Assembly (NCBI GenBank): GCA_026874595.1
Contig: CM049315.1
Span: forward strand, 17,505,664-17,569,663
Source: Sipunculus nudus
Lineage: Eukaryota; Annelida; Sipuncula; Golfingiida; Sipunculidae
Length of the DNA: 64,000 nt
Direction of reading: 5' to 3'
Below the pieces are notes generated by a model, which saw only the letters and a program-made list of their open reading frames with translations, was not told where the DNA came from and searched no databases. Numbering within the stretch: the first letter of the stretch is position 1; every line of letters begins with the position of its first letter. A program made the position numbers and the translations under genes. Below are positions 36,830-46,800 of the stretch, one piece after another.

Positions 36830-39454
36830 ATGGACCTCTTGTGCAGAGAAACCATGTCGGATCGCGGTGACACGCCAATTAACCCTCATCGAAAAGTAGA
36901 GCTATTGAAACCTGAAGAACTAAAACGACGGGGCTTAGAGCGTATAGGCAGTGGTACATACGGGCACGTGTACTTACATACGGACACGGACCACGTGTTT
37001 AAAATATGCCAAACGAAACACGCAAAACACGAGTTAAACATTATGGAACATTTGAAGGCGAAAGGTGTCAATGAAGACCTCGTTTTGTTGCAAGAAAACG
37101 CGCGTAAACACAAACTGTTCGCGGACGTGGTGGAGGCTTTGACAGGGAAGGCCTATCGCATTGGATCAGAAGTGTCGCCGATAACCGAGCTGTTGGTGTC
37201 CCAACGCATGGATATGACGTTGCACACGTTCATGCATTCGTGCATGTACGACGACGACCTGGCTTGGACGGTCGCGTCTAAAGCGTCCGAAGGTGTTCTG
37301 CACCTGCACGATCTGGGGGTTTTCCATTTTGATCTGTCTGCCAAGAACGTTATGTTGAAAAAAAAATGGTGCATGCCACCCGATGTCAAAATTATCGATT
37401 TCGGTAACGCCGCATGTCCACAAGAGGACCTGATGCCCAACCACGTCTGCCCTTTCAGCAAACGTCTGTGGGACCCGACCATCTATTGGACATCCCGAGC
37501 TCCAGAGCTTTTTTCACGGCTGCGCCCCCACCTCACACCCGATGTGGGCAAGAATGCAGACCTGTGGGCCTTAGGTGTCATAATAGTGGGTTTGCTGCAC
37601 CATTCGTTAAACAACGAGACGGAACATGTGGGGTTTGCTGTCTACCGCCCTCGGGCGTGCTGGCTGTCAGTTTCAAGTTCCGAGGAAAGACATCGAAACG
37701 CCGATTACCTGTTTTGGCCGCAATGGCAGGACACAAGACGCGTCTACAGAACCGCAGCAACATGCCGTGAATTCTACCGGGTGAAGGCCACACAAGCTGA
37801 TGCCGCGCTCAGTGTGCAGCAGGCATCTGTCATTGTCAGCGGGTGTCTCCAGCCGTGCTCCAGGTGCCGCGTGGACAAGACGACCTACAGAGACATCCGT
37901 CGATGTATCGATGGCGGCAGTCCCAGTGATGCTCACGTCACAGCTCCGGGATGCAGGTGTCAAACACAGGATGTGTGGACAGAAAAGTGTCGGCACAGCG
38001 TGCGAGAACCATGCGACCCCCGGTTCCACTCAAATCCTCACGCTGAAGAATGGCGACGCCTCTGCAATACGCTCTCGATGGCTACCACCGCTGACCTCAA
38101 GCAGACGCTGTCCGCCACAGACGCTGCCACACTTGAGACAGATGTTCCCACAGAAGAAGCACAAGCTCTTTTGAAGGGCGCTCTGGGCAGCCTTGCCATG
38201 CTCACAACAGGCCAGACATCGAACTGGTACTGGTGGTACTGGAGGTTGGGGCGCGTCACAGCATCGCACATGCAAAGGTTCATATGTAAGTCACAATCTG
38301 TCATGCTCAATAGTTTTTACAAACTATGGAAAACACCCGAAAGCGTCTGTGAAGCTGCACGGTCCTCAGCCGCAGCAGCGACGAACCCTATGGCACACGG
38401 TTTGCTTTTCGAACCGATCGTGATCGACGTACTGCGTGACGTGATCGGCTTCGGGCAGCTTAAGAGCACGGGCCTGGTCTTGCACCCTGACCAGGAGAAG
38501 TACCCCATGCTCGGCGTTTCACCTGATGCTGTGTTTGAAGACATGACAGGGTTCATCGAGGTGAAGTGCCATTTCAGTGCAACAAAAGATTGGTCAAACA
38601 TGAGCGGTCTAACACACGTGAAGGGATACAACCTGAAGGCGTTTGACAAGTCCTTCAGCCACGTCGGTCTGGACCGGCTGCCGGCCTTTTCACGCTTGTG
38701 TAAAGAAGAACGAGGCCGTAAGAAACCGTTCGCCGAAAGGAACGTGTACGTTGAGATCGACGCAGACCTCTGCCGTGCGACGGACGAGTCGATAGATGGC
38801 TTGCAAGCGCTCATTAAGGAAACGCCGCAACTATCGGTACGCCAACACCCCTTTGCGTATCATTACTTGTTTTTGAACATACACAGAGGCTCAACGTCCA
38901 CGTACGTGTTAGACTACACGGTCGAAAACGTGGGGACGGACTGCGGGGACACAGAACGTCACCTGGTGTGCAGTCTTCATCACACGATCACAGCCCCGTC
39001 AGTGGAAGGGCCGTTCTTACTGCCGGACAAACGAAAGTCTCAAACAGAGGTTTCCCCCGTCACATCACTGAAGGACACGGAAGCATCACTCAAAGCGCCA
39101 AACGGCACTAGGAACAGGGTGATACTCAACCCGCTGCACCCATACGCAGCCCAAGTGATCGGAACATGCGGAGTGATCGCCGCATCAACGGGTAGGCACG
39201 TTATAGACACAGAATCAATCGTCTGCTCGGCTTTCAACGAAAATATCCCAGAAGACCTGCTTGATGACAACGACTGGCACAACATGTGGGTACTGGCAGA
39301 ACATACGCACAAAAAACTGTTCCCTCTGACTGGATTGAGATCACTGCCGAGGTTTCTTGTGTGTACAAACGTGATAGCTACAGACCGGATGGTAGAAAAA
39401 ATGTTTGATTGTATAAAAGAAAACTACGAGATATGCCACCGGTTAACCAGATGA
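36830..39454 (+). CDS. Fused protein kinase (UL13-like) and alkaline nuclease (UL12-like)
   Basis: The 874-aa protein joins two enzymes that herpesviruses usually encode as neighbouring genes. The N-terminal Ser/Thr kinase (about residues 35-290) has the glycine loop GSGTYG (40-45), Lys58, Glu68, the catalytic loop HFDLSAKN (Asp168, Asn173) and DFG (190-192). A variable linker with several Cys follows (about 300-450). The C-terminal PD-(D/E)xK exonuclease of the YqaJ/UL12 type has Glu528 (GLLFEP), Asp566 (VSPDAVF) and Glu577-Val-Lys579 (IEVKC). All catalytic residues expected in both parts are present and the frame is continuous, so the fusion looks functional. The kinase would modify viral and host proteins; the nuclease processes replicating DNA. 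A second start at Met9 is possible. A poly(A) signal follows at 39543. Confidence 0.82.
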   Translation: MDLLCRETMSDRGDTPINPHRKVELLKPEELKRRGLERIGSGTYGHVYLHTDTDHVFKICQTKHAKHELNIMEHLKAKGVNEDLVLLQENARKHKLFADVVEALTGKAYRIGSEVSPITELLVSQRMDMTLHTFMHSCMYDDDLAWTVASKASEGVLHLHDLGVFHFDLSAKNVMLKKKWCMPPDVKIIDFGNAACPQEDLMPNHVCPFSKRLWDPTIYWTSRAPELFSRLRPHLTPDVGKNADLWALGVIIVGLLHHSLNNETEHVGFAVYRPRACWLSVSSSEERHRNADYLFWPQWQDTRRVYRTAATCREFYRVKATQADAALSVQQASVIVSGCLQPCSRCRVDKTTYRDIRRCIDGGSPSDAHVTAPGCRCQTQDVWTEKCRHSVREPCDPRFHSNPHAEEWRRLCNTLSMATTADLKQTLSATDAATLETDVPTEEAQALLKGALGSLAMLTTGQTSNWYWWYWRLGRVTASHMQRFICKSQSVMLNSFYKLWKTPESVCEAARSSAAAATNPMAHGLLFEPIVIDVLRDVIGFGQLKSTGLVLHPDQEKYPMLGVSPDAVFEDMTGFIEVKCHFSATKDWSNMSGLTHVKGYNLKAFDKSFSHVGLDRLPAFSRLCKEERGRKKPFAERNVYVEIDADLCRATDESIDGLQALIKETPQLSVRQHPFAYHYLFLNIHRGSTSTYVLDYTVENVGTDCGDTERHLVCSLHHTITAPSVEGPFLLPDKRKSQTEVSPVTSLKDTEASLKAPNGTRNRVILNPLHPYAAQVIGTCGVIAASTGRHVIDTESIVCSAFNENIPEDLLDDNDWHNMWVLAEHTHKKLFPLTGLRSLPRFLVCTNVIATDRMVEKMFDCIKENYEICHRLTR

Positions 39455-39804
39455 CATTCGCGCGGTCCGCCGTTACACTGCAACCCCCCCCCCCATCCCT
39501 CCCCAATTTCACATATATGTTTATGTAAAGTGTTATCACAGAAATAAAGACGGTTTTCATATCGTTGCGTTTGTGTCTTTAGTCTATTATTATGTTGTGG
39601 TATACACGCACACGCTTTATCTTTTACACATTTAAAGTACATACTGAATCACAGAGGAACATAAATCTTTAATATGAAAACACTATACAATACAGAGCTG
39701 TGACGGAGCAAAAAAACAGCATATATGGTACACATTTCGGCGCAGATGATATATAAGTCTGATATATCACACGTGCCAACATTGCAGTTAATCATTATAC
39801 TGTA
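39455..39804. other. 3' spacer between convergent genes
   Basis: Contains an 11-base C run (39484-39494), the rightward AATAAA at 39543-39548 for the kinase-nuclease gene, and a leftward ATTAAA (plus-strand TTTAAT, 39668-39673) for the genes to the right. No gene is seen. Confidence 0.55.
39543..39548 (+). terminator. Poly(A) signal of the kinase-nuclease gene
   Basis: AATAAA 88 bases after the stop codon, followed by a GT-rich stretch (TTGCGTTTGTGTC). Confidence 0.7.
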
Positions 39805-40650
39805 TCATATGGGCGGCGGTTCCGTCCGATCTTCGCACATGGTCCTGTCGCAAGGATCGTCTGTAATCGGTTCGGGCATATTACGCGCAAGGTACAGTTC
39901 CTCAATTTCTTCATCCAGTTTCATATTTTCACCTTGTCCTCTTCCCTCGCCGTCCTCACCGTCGTCCGATTCTGAATCGCTGGACCACATATCTGCGCAT
40001 GCATCTTTCACGTCGTTCAGCCGCTGTAACCACATCTGCTTTTTTCTCTCCTTTAAGGCACGCCTTTTCTCCTTGTGAACCGTGTTCGTCAATCCGCGTT
40101 CCATCCGGGTGTTAAAAATACGCCTTTTCACAGGGTCAATAACGTTGCGCCGAACGGCACCGTACAATGCATTTTTCGTCGATCCCGAGTGATATACCTC
40201 ACGCAAGGCTTTTTCTCTAGCAACCTGTTTGTCTGTATGTTCGGTCTGACGGACTTGAGCGGCCGCTCGTGTTGCCATTTCACGTGCACGCTGCAACTCG
40301 TCTTTGTGCATACGGTACCATTCGAGTGTCAGGGCTCTTCCCGTAATCCCGTATTTTCTTTCACTCGCCAGGGCCTTGTGTTCCAATACGTCCGCTAGGC
40401 GTGTGCAAGCGGTCATGCGACAAGCCAAGCGAAATCGGTCATTCAGATCTGCTACCTCTCTGTTGTGACTGACCTCACTGGTCGAGGGTCCCGGCGACAC
40501 GGGTTCGCGCACCGTACCTGTGCGTCCACTCCGGATATCGAAAGACATAGTTCTTCTGTACTTGTCACCTTTCTGCGACGGATCGACAACACCTGACATG
40601 TCCTGATCAGTATCAGTCTTTGCATGCCTCGCGAGAACGTCCGTCGTCAT
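39805..40650 (-). CDS. Unknown 281-aa basic helical protein with acidic tail
   Basis: Not recognised. ATG 40650. The middle (about residues 110-220) is strongly basic and helical, with KEKRRALKERKKQ near 195-207 as a likely nuclear localisation or nucleic-acid-binding segment. An acidic stretch (SDSESDDGEDGEG) follows. The layout resembles small nuclear or tegument phosphoproteins. It is the last of four leftward genes that may share one poly(A) site. Confidence 0.6.
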   Translation of the reverse strand: MTTDVLARHAKTDTDQDMSGVVDPSQKGDKYRRTMSFDIRSGRTGTVREPVSPGPSTSEVSHNREVADLNDRFRLACRMTACTRLADVLEHKALASERKYGITGRALTLEWYRMHKDELQRAREMATRAAAQVRQTEHTDKQVAREKALREVYHSGSTKNALYGAVRRNVIDPVKRRIFNTRMERGLTNTVHKEKRRALKERKKQMWLQRLNDVKDACADMWSSDSESDDGEDGEGRGQGENMKLDEEIEELYLARNMPEPITDDPCDRTMCEDRTEPPPI

Positions 40651-40675
40651 GGTTCATAGCGGTACGTGTATATCA

Positions 40676-41866
40676 TCATGCTACCCTTGGCTTTATCACG
40701 TACGTGTATAACACGTACCCCAAACCTGCTAGCACAGAAAGCGTCAGGATCGTGCAAATAATCTTGCTGATTATACGTGAGCAACACGATTCGCACACGT
40801 AACAGTCACCGTCAGAGTGTTTCCCACTGCGCCGACAAATGCCACAGCGCTCCACCAAAAGTGACACGTAATACAACATCACCCAACACCCCGCGCTTAA
40901 GACGCCTGCGTGCCAGTACGCAAACTGGGGGACGAACGCGTCACAGGAACGTAGGCGATGGGATGAATACGTCCCCATCAAACAGGCCACAGTGAGAAAT
41001 ATAACCATGGCATGCAAAGCTCCGCACGCGCCGGAACAGACCAACTTGTTGTGTCTGTGTCGTGTGGACACGCTCTTTCGGTCATTTTTCCCGATCGGCC
41101 AGTGGAACCCGGTGAATTCAAACTGGGAATACGGCGGAGGAGGTTCATCGGTGCCCGTGGTCAAGTACCGGTCGGCTTCCTCGGACACAACGGCTTCCAT
41201 TGAGTCCACTCCGTCGAGAATGGCAGGTTTCTCATCGGGTTTTTCGCCCTGTGTCGGCGGCACTACGAGATTCGGTTCCGCATACGTGAAGCGCGGACGC
41301 GATACATCGGATTTTGGGTTGTGGCCTCCGGGGACGGCTGGGTTGTCGTTACAAGCTGTTGTTTTGTCTGCAAGTTTCTGTTGTGCTTTTTCACGAAGAC
41401 CATCCATGATACGGATGTGAGCTACATGCAGTTTATGCGCAGCGTTGCGCAAGTGCATGCTAAAAACAACGAACAAACATAGACCCACAAGTGGGAAGCA
41501 CACAGCGTCAAACAACATCTCCTGCAGCAGCTCGTCATAGGCCGCAACAAGGCGTTCCGGGGGTCGACCTGACGAATCAGTGGTAGGAACAGGTGACGCG
41601 TCCTCATTGCAAAGTAATATGCCGACAGTACACCTGAGTCTACGTGGGCGTCTCAACCAGCAGGCGCTTGTCGGGTATGCGGTTTGTGGCAAAAAGTAAG
41701 GTTCCATAGAGGCGTTGCGTCCAGAGCGTAAATAAATGCAACCGCAGTGGTCGTCCTCCGGCCACCACCCAGGGTGCCACAAGTGTAGAGCGCTGATGAT
41801 CCCCGCAGCCATGCAGGCGATCGACGCAGCTAGGCCAGTTGCTACCTGAAATGTCGTGTGTCCCAT
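40676..41866 (-). CDS. Multi-pass membrane protein with PPPPY motif
   Basis: The 396-aa protein is not assignable to a known glycoprotein. ATG 41866 gives an N-terminus that enters a first hydrophobic segment (about residues 7-27). Further membrane segments lie near 115-135, 265-290, 310-330 and 370-392. A Cys-containing loop with an Asn-Ala-Ser glycosylation site follows the first segment. The long polar loop carries PPPPY (242-246), a PPxY late-domain or WW-binding motif used by viruses to recruit NEDD4-type ligases. CGIC and CYVCESCC before the last segment may bind metal. The longer frame starts at GTG 41887. A role in envelopment is inferred. Confidence 0.65.
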   Translation of the reverse strand: MGHTTFQVATGLAASIACMAAGIISALHLWHPGWWPEDDHCGCIYLRSGRNASMEPYFLPQTAYPTSACWLRRPRRLRCTVGILLCNEDASPVPTTDSSGRPPERLVAAYDELLQEMLFDAVCFPLVGLCLFVVFSMHLRNAAHKLHVAHIRIMDGLREKAQQKLADKTTACNDNPAVPGGHNPKSDVSRPRFTYAEPNLVVPPTQGEKPDEKPAILDGVDSMEAVVSEEADRYLTTGTDEPPPPYSQFEFTGFHWPIGKNDRKSVSTRHRHNKLVCSGACGALHAMVIFLTVACLMGTYSSHRLRSCDAFVPQFAYWHAGVLSAGCWVMLYYVSLLVERCGICRRSGKHSDGDCYVCESCCSRIISKIICTILTLSVLAGLGYVLYTYVIKPRVA

Positions 41867-41975
41867 ATTTAATGCCGCACACAGCACGATAATGATCCCG
41901 CATTGATCGGTGAGGCAGCTGTCATTGTGACATCAGACAGATACACATCCCCCACTGCACAAATACAAGTCTATG

Positions 41976-42515
41976 TTATGCAGCGATGGCTTTCGCGATC
42001 TGACAGAAAAAAGAAACCCAACCTGGCACCCCATGTGGCATCCATCCTGTGAAAAGCCCAGGAGAAGCATGGTTCTTGTGAATTGACGGGTTAACCACGT
42101 ACAAATAAGCCCACCTGACGAAAACAGAGGACACACATTTAATGGTTTCCAGCGGGACGCCATTGCGTTCCAGCTGACGACGAACAGACAAAGCGAATGC
42201 GAAAAAAACCAAAGCGTGTCCATAATAGCAGAAACCGTTCGCCACGCGGCCTAGTATGATATTCAGACTCTTTTCAATGTCATGTTGCCCGTTCAGACAT
42301 GACCACCACCTCTCTCCCGCAACTCTGATGTCCTTCATGTTTTCCAATTGCTTTATGCACCCTCCCAGTGCAATTTCCACGTGCGCGTACGGTATAAAAC
42401 AATCAGAACAGACTGAGCGGTTATCGTGGCGTTCAGGGAATTGACAGACGAAAAGATGATTCACGATTCGCCTGGCTGTAGAATGGGGCATAACAAGCGG
42501 ATATCTTCTACGCAT
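41976..42515 (-). CDS. Unknown 179-aa protein in the membrane-protein cluster
   Basis: Not recognised. The first ATG is at 42515; the open frame reaches TTG 42539 with a stop just upstream. Two moderately hydrophobic stretches (near residues 100-112 and 128-143) may be membrane segments. A CSDC pair and further Cys lie in the first half. It sits between two clear membrane-protein genes on the same strand. Confidence 0.5.
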   Translation of the reverse strand: MRRRYPLVMPHSTARRIVNHLFVCQFPERHDNRSVCSDCFIPYAHVEIALGGCIKQLENMKDIRVAGERWWSCLNGQHDIEKSLNIILGRVANGFCYYGHALVFFAFALSVRRQLERNGVPLETIKCVSSVFVRWAYLYVVNPSIHKNHASPGLFTGWMPHGVPGWVSFFCQIAKAIAA

Positions 42516-42966
42516 ACCGTTATTCGAGCGTATCAGCAAACTTGTCTAATGTGGCGTGAACGACTTTGCGTGCGGCGGTAGTGCAATGCCTGGTATCCTG
42601 TCCTTAATTTGCGAAACCACTCACGCCCGAAAACGGTGTTACTGCAAATTGCTACACACGTCACGCGCACGACTTTCGCACTCATGTGGGAACGTCCACA
42701 GATATTCTGGTAGCAAGTCGTCGGAGAAGTTGAGTGTCATTTCTGCGGCCAAATGTCGACATCCGGGTTAACGTCTGGGACACATGTCCGGCTAGTCGAG
42801 CCGTTTATCACGGATAACAGTACACTTAGGGGGACGCCGGTTTGTAACTGCACGATCAGGCAATTATTCGAGAGACGAAGTGTCACACATTTTTCATTAT
42901 TGTGTCGTTTCAACGTTCCTGTGCCTGAGCATCCAACGCCTGTTCACCAGCAAATGCAAATAGCGT
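42516..42966. other. Gap without a supported gene
   Basis: 451 bases between two leftward genes. Small frames exist on both strands (33 aa leftward, 71 and 90 aa rightward from non-ATG codons) but none has supporting features. An exon of a spliced gene cannot be excluded. Confidence 0.4.
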
Positions 42967-43626
42967 TCACGATCTGTCCCAAAGGGCGTGCTGAGTGGTT
43001 TCAAGGACGAGGGCGGTTGCAGTGAATAACAGGTACATGGCAGAGAGTACGTAGAACGTGATGCACGGGGGCTGAACTATTCCTGTTTTCGCCACGCGCA
43101 CCATCTGCACCAAGAAACTTATGAACCAAGGGATGATCATGATCACATGCAAACCAGACACGATTGCGGATTTGGAAGAGGCTGATACCATCCCCGTGAG
43201 ACTGTAAAAAGCACGTGGATCACCCTTCGTGCCACGCACGTTCTCTTTGTCATGCACCAGTAACCTTTCGCCTTCATGGTTTTCCTCACACGTGTCACCT
43301 CCATTGTCATCTTTTTCGTCTCTGAATATGTAAGTGTTTTTTCGAGGTCCTCGTCTACTCCCAAACGTATGTTTATTACGTCCCTCATGAGCGGACATCT
43401 TCGTCTCCCTTGGGTTGTTCCTTCCGGAAATACGGTACGCGAACACAGTCAAGCAGATCATGCTGGATCCATATTGTATCATACATATAGGAAGAAAAGA
43501 ACTGTCGTCACATAAAGATATATGTGCCGCGCCTGTTGTGATGATAATGCCGTATGCAGACACAAGAACAAAGGCGAACATGATACGAAGACGGCGACCT
43601 CTGACGAATGACGCCTTGTCGTTCAT
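42967..43626 (-). CDS. Four-pass membrane protein
   Basis: The 219-aa protein starts at ATG 43626 and has four hydrophobic segments, about residues 14-34, 45-66, 152-174 and 184-206. A charged loop of about 85 residues separates the second and third. The pair-loop-pair layout resembles that of the PPPPY protein downstream, but the loop has no PPxY motif. Family not recognised; a viral envelope protein is likely. Confidence 0.65.
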   Translation of the reverse strand: MNDKASFVRGRRLRIMFAFVLVSAYGIIITTGAAHISLCDDSSFLPICMIQYGSSMICLTVFAYRISGRNNPRETKMSAHEGRNKHTFGSRRGPRKNTYIFRDEKDDNGGDTCEENHEGERLLVHDKENVRGTKGDPRAFYSLTGMVSASSKSAIVSGLHVIMIIPWFISFLVQMVRVAKTGIVQPPCITFYVLSAMYLLFTATALVLETTQHALWDRS

Positions 43627-43897
43627 CGTTGTCTATGCTTTCGTTATTAGGGCAATCATATACAACAACCTGAACAGAAGAACAGTAGGAACACCCCCAA
43701 TCCAATAACCAACAGAACCACACAGCCGCTACTGACACAGACCTGTATTTGGAAAGGGGCCATTGACCTCGTTCTCTCTTTACATCAACGTTCATGTCAA
43801 TTCGTTATCGAGCCGTTACGGGAATTGAGAACAGTGACAACCAAAGGTATAACGGAAAACACGTTTTTGTTTTTGTTTACCCTCGAGGATCCGCAAC

Positions 43898-46800
43898 ATG
43901 GCCGCTATACCACCGCCACACCCACAACTGGGGCCTTGGGCCTTTGCATTTGACAACCATCACCTGGCCCCTTACCTCAACACGGGCGTACAGGAACTGT
44001 ACACACTAGCGAAGAGTTACGCCACGGGAGGACTGCTGGAAAACGACCCTATGGATGCACGGTTGCTGGAATCCAAATTTATCAGATATTATAAATGCTA
44101 TGTGGCGGGTGCGTCAGTGCGAGGCGTTCAAAACACACCCCTGGGCGTTTGCTTGGTGCAAAGTTTCGATCCGCACATGATGGACTGCAGGTACGAAGAT
44201 GTCGAATACGTCAGTAAAGACGCTGTGATGTCGGAACCGCCACAGTCAGACAAGGCGCCCCCGAGGACAGTTCAGAGGCGGAAAAAGAAATTCACCTTCG
44301 CCTTGTCACATTCAGCCTACCTGGATGTGCCCTTTGACGTGCTGAACGTATTACGCACAAAGTTGGCCAGTGAAACAAACGATGCTCACACCACAGAACC
44401 TATCGTCCGGTTCGGGTATATGATGCAAGACGGCATGAGGGACCTCATAACGAGTCTGCGCGCCGGAAACATGGCCCACATGGGCGAGTTCCTGAGGGAC
44501 ATATCGCCGGACGCAGCCATTATGCGGGCACTGTACGCTACCAGGTTGCAGCTGCAACGTGCCCCTGACCCCAACCGCATAGCTCTTATGAAATGTCAGG
44601 CACTGAATGAGGCGGCGAGGATGTTTATGGCGAACCTGTTTTCAGTCCGGCTGGACGCATACGGCGCTGTCCGCCGCCTGGCGAACCAGTGCAGCCAGCA
44701 GTGTGACCGGATTCCTTTCATCCGCGAGAGGTCGCAAAGAGACGAAGGGGCGCCTTGGTCTGGAGCAAAGGCAAAATTGAAAGTCGCCGTGGAGGAAGCT
44801 GAGGCCCAGCTCAGCAGACCGGGAGCCGACCCGCCCAGCATCACTCAGAAGCTTCACCTGCAACGGATGAAAGATCTTTTGTCCTCGGAAAGTGAACTGT
44901 TCGATGCCTCGGATGTTCTGTGTGTGGTGCTGATGGGACCCGAGACTTACCAGCAGATGGCTCAAGGTATGTCAATGTACCGCGTGCTGATAGACTTGCG
45001 CCGTGGTGTGCTCCGCATAAACAAAACGGAGGAACAGATGATCGCACATACGGGTATCATGGTCCTTAACATACACAGCAACAAAGAGACCGTGAAAGAC
45101 AGAGAACCGACAGCCGAAGAATACGTCTCGATCATGCGGGGCCCTGTCGACAGCAACGGGGAACCTACGGAGACTCTTTTCGCTGGAGTGGAAAAGGGTT
45201 ACGTGGTACAGACATTCCCGGGGTTGACCCACAGAGACGGTCTGGTCTTGTTTTCGAAAGACGTCAGCGATGTGACAGACGTGACACGCCGCGTGGACCG
45301 TGATGTGACACGGGACATACTGCACGTGACGCAGATCACACCGATAGCGCTGTGCAGTCAACTAGACTACGTGCTGGACCGCTTGCAGAACCCGTCTTGT
45401 ACTACAGGAAACCTAGGTGACCCACACCCAGTCAGGAACCCAAGCGCAAAACAACGCCTGCAAGTGCCCGTGAGCATGACGTGGAAAACCTACGGGGGCC
45501 GCGACGAAACCGTTACGGCTCTCCAGGCACTGATCGACGTCCTTTTCAACCCGGACCTGTACAATTTCGTGAGTACAACTAAAAGGTACAACACGCCTTC
45601 CAAACTGCATGCTGCAGGGACATCCGGACCTTCCGGGAGAAATGACGAAAGTACACACACTGCAGGAGTATGGGACGTCTTTCCTCCAAAAACCCGAGCG
45701 TCCCTGTGTGATGTTGTTGCACACCATGACGTATCGACCACAGCTTTGAGGTTGCATGAAACTGAAGGGCCTATGGCGAGATCGTACGGATGGACCTGTG
45801 AGAACACACTGCTATTGCCTCTGCAGCGCAGCCTGAGTAATGTGGACCACATGAACTATCACCAAGCGGGATCTGTGCGTCTGCTCCATGACCAACCTAA
45901 CCCCTTCCAGACGCTACACTTCATCCCAAAGAATCTTGACAAAACATCTTTTTCAAAATTGTGTGAAATAACAGGTGGTACAATACCAGACGGGTTCAAG
46001 GAAGGAACATCCGCGCTGTTCGTACCGAGATTTCATCTTGAAAATATACCGCTCTGTCTCCGACCCCTGTCCAGCGTTCAGGACGCGGGTGAGAGCATAG
46101 CGAGGACGCATTACCCTTACCTGTTGGACCCCACTGATCCGCGCTCAGAGGCAGCCAGGGTCTGGAGTACGTCGTTGAACCACTCTTGTCAAGACCTGCT
46201 CTGCAAACGCTGGGAAGCGATGCTGATCGCCAAGTACCCCACGGACATGTTGTTCGTCGAAAAATTTCACACACACGTTTGTGAAAATGGAGAAAGCATT
46301 GAATTCCAGTACCTGCTACGGTCAGCTTACATATTTTCCGCTTTCGGAGGGGTGCTGACATGCGACTCAAACCTGACGCTGATGAAGGCGATCGCAACAG
46401 TGCCACTCCCCCCTGTATTGAGGCAGTTCCCGCCTTTACAAAAACTACAACAAGCATGCCGTGGCATAGTGAAGTTAACTGAAGATGTCGCAGGGTGTTT
46501 GATGAAACGGTTAGCTGCCGATCTGCAGGTTTTGGGTCACGGGCAGATAGCAGCAAAACTCGTGTCATCCGAGGCAGTGACGTTCACAAAAAAAGAATCT
46601 GCAATATTACTACGGCGTAGTCAAGAAATCAGCAGTTGTACAGACCTTGCTTTACCCACACCGCTACCAATGGGCGTGACGGCGTCTAACATGTGGCAGC
46701 ATGTCGACATGAAAGACTCAACGGACGTGACGTGTTTCGCATGGATGCGGCAGCAGCAGAATGAGTTTGCTACTCACCCAACTAAGTACGATGTGACTGA

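Noticed and set aside
42753-43025. Rightward 90-aa frame between membrane genes
   Set aside because: It overlaps the end of the leftward membrane gene on the other strand and has no domain features.
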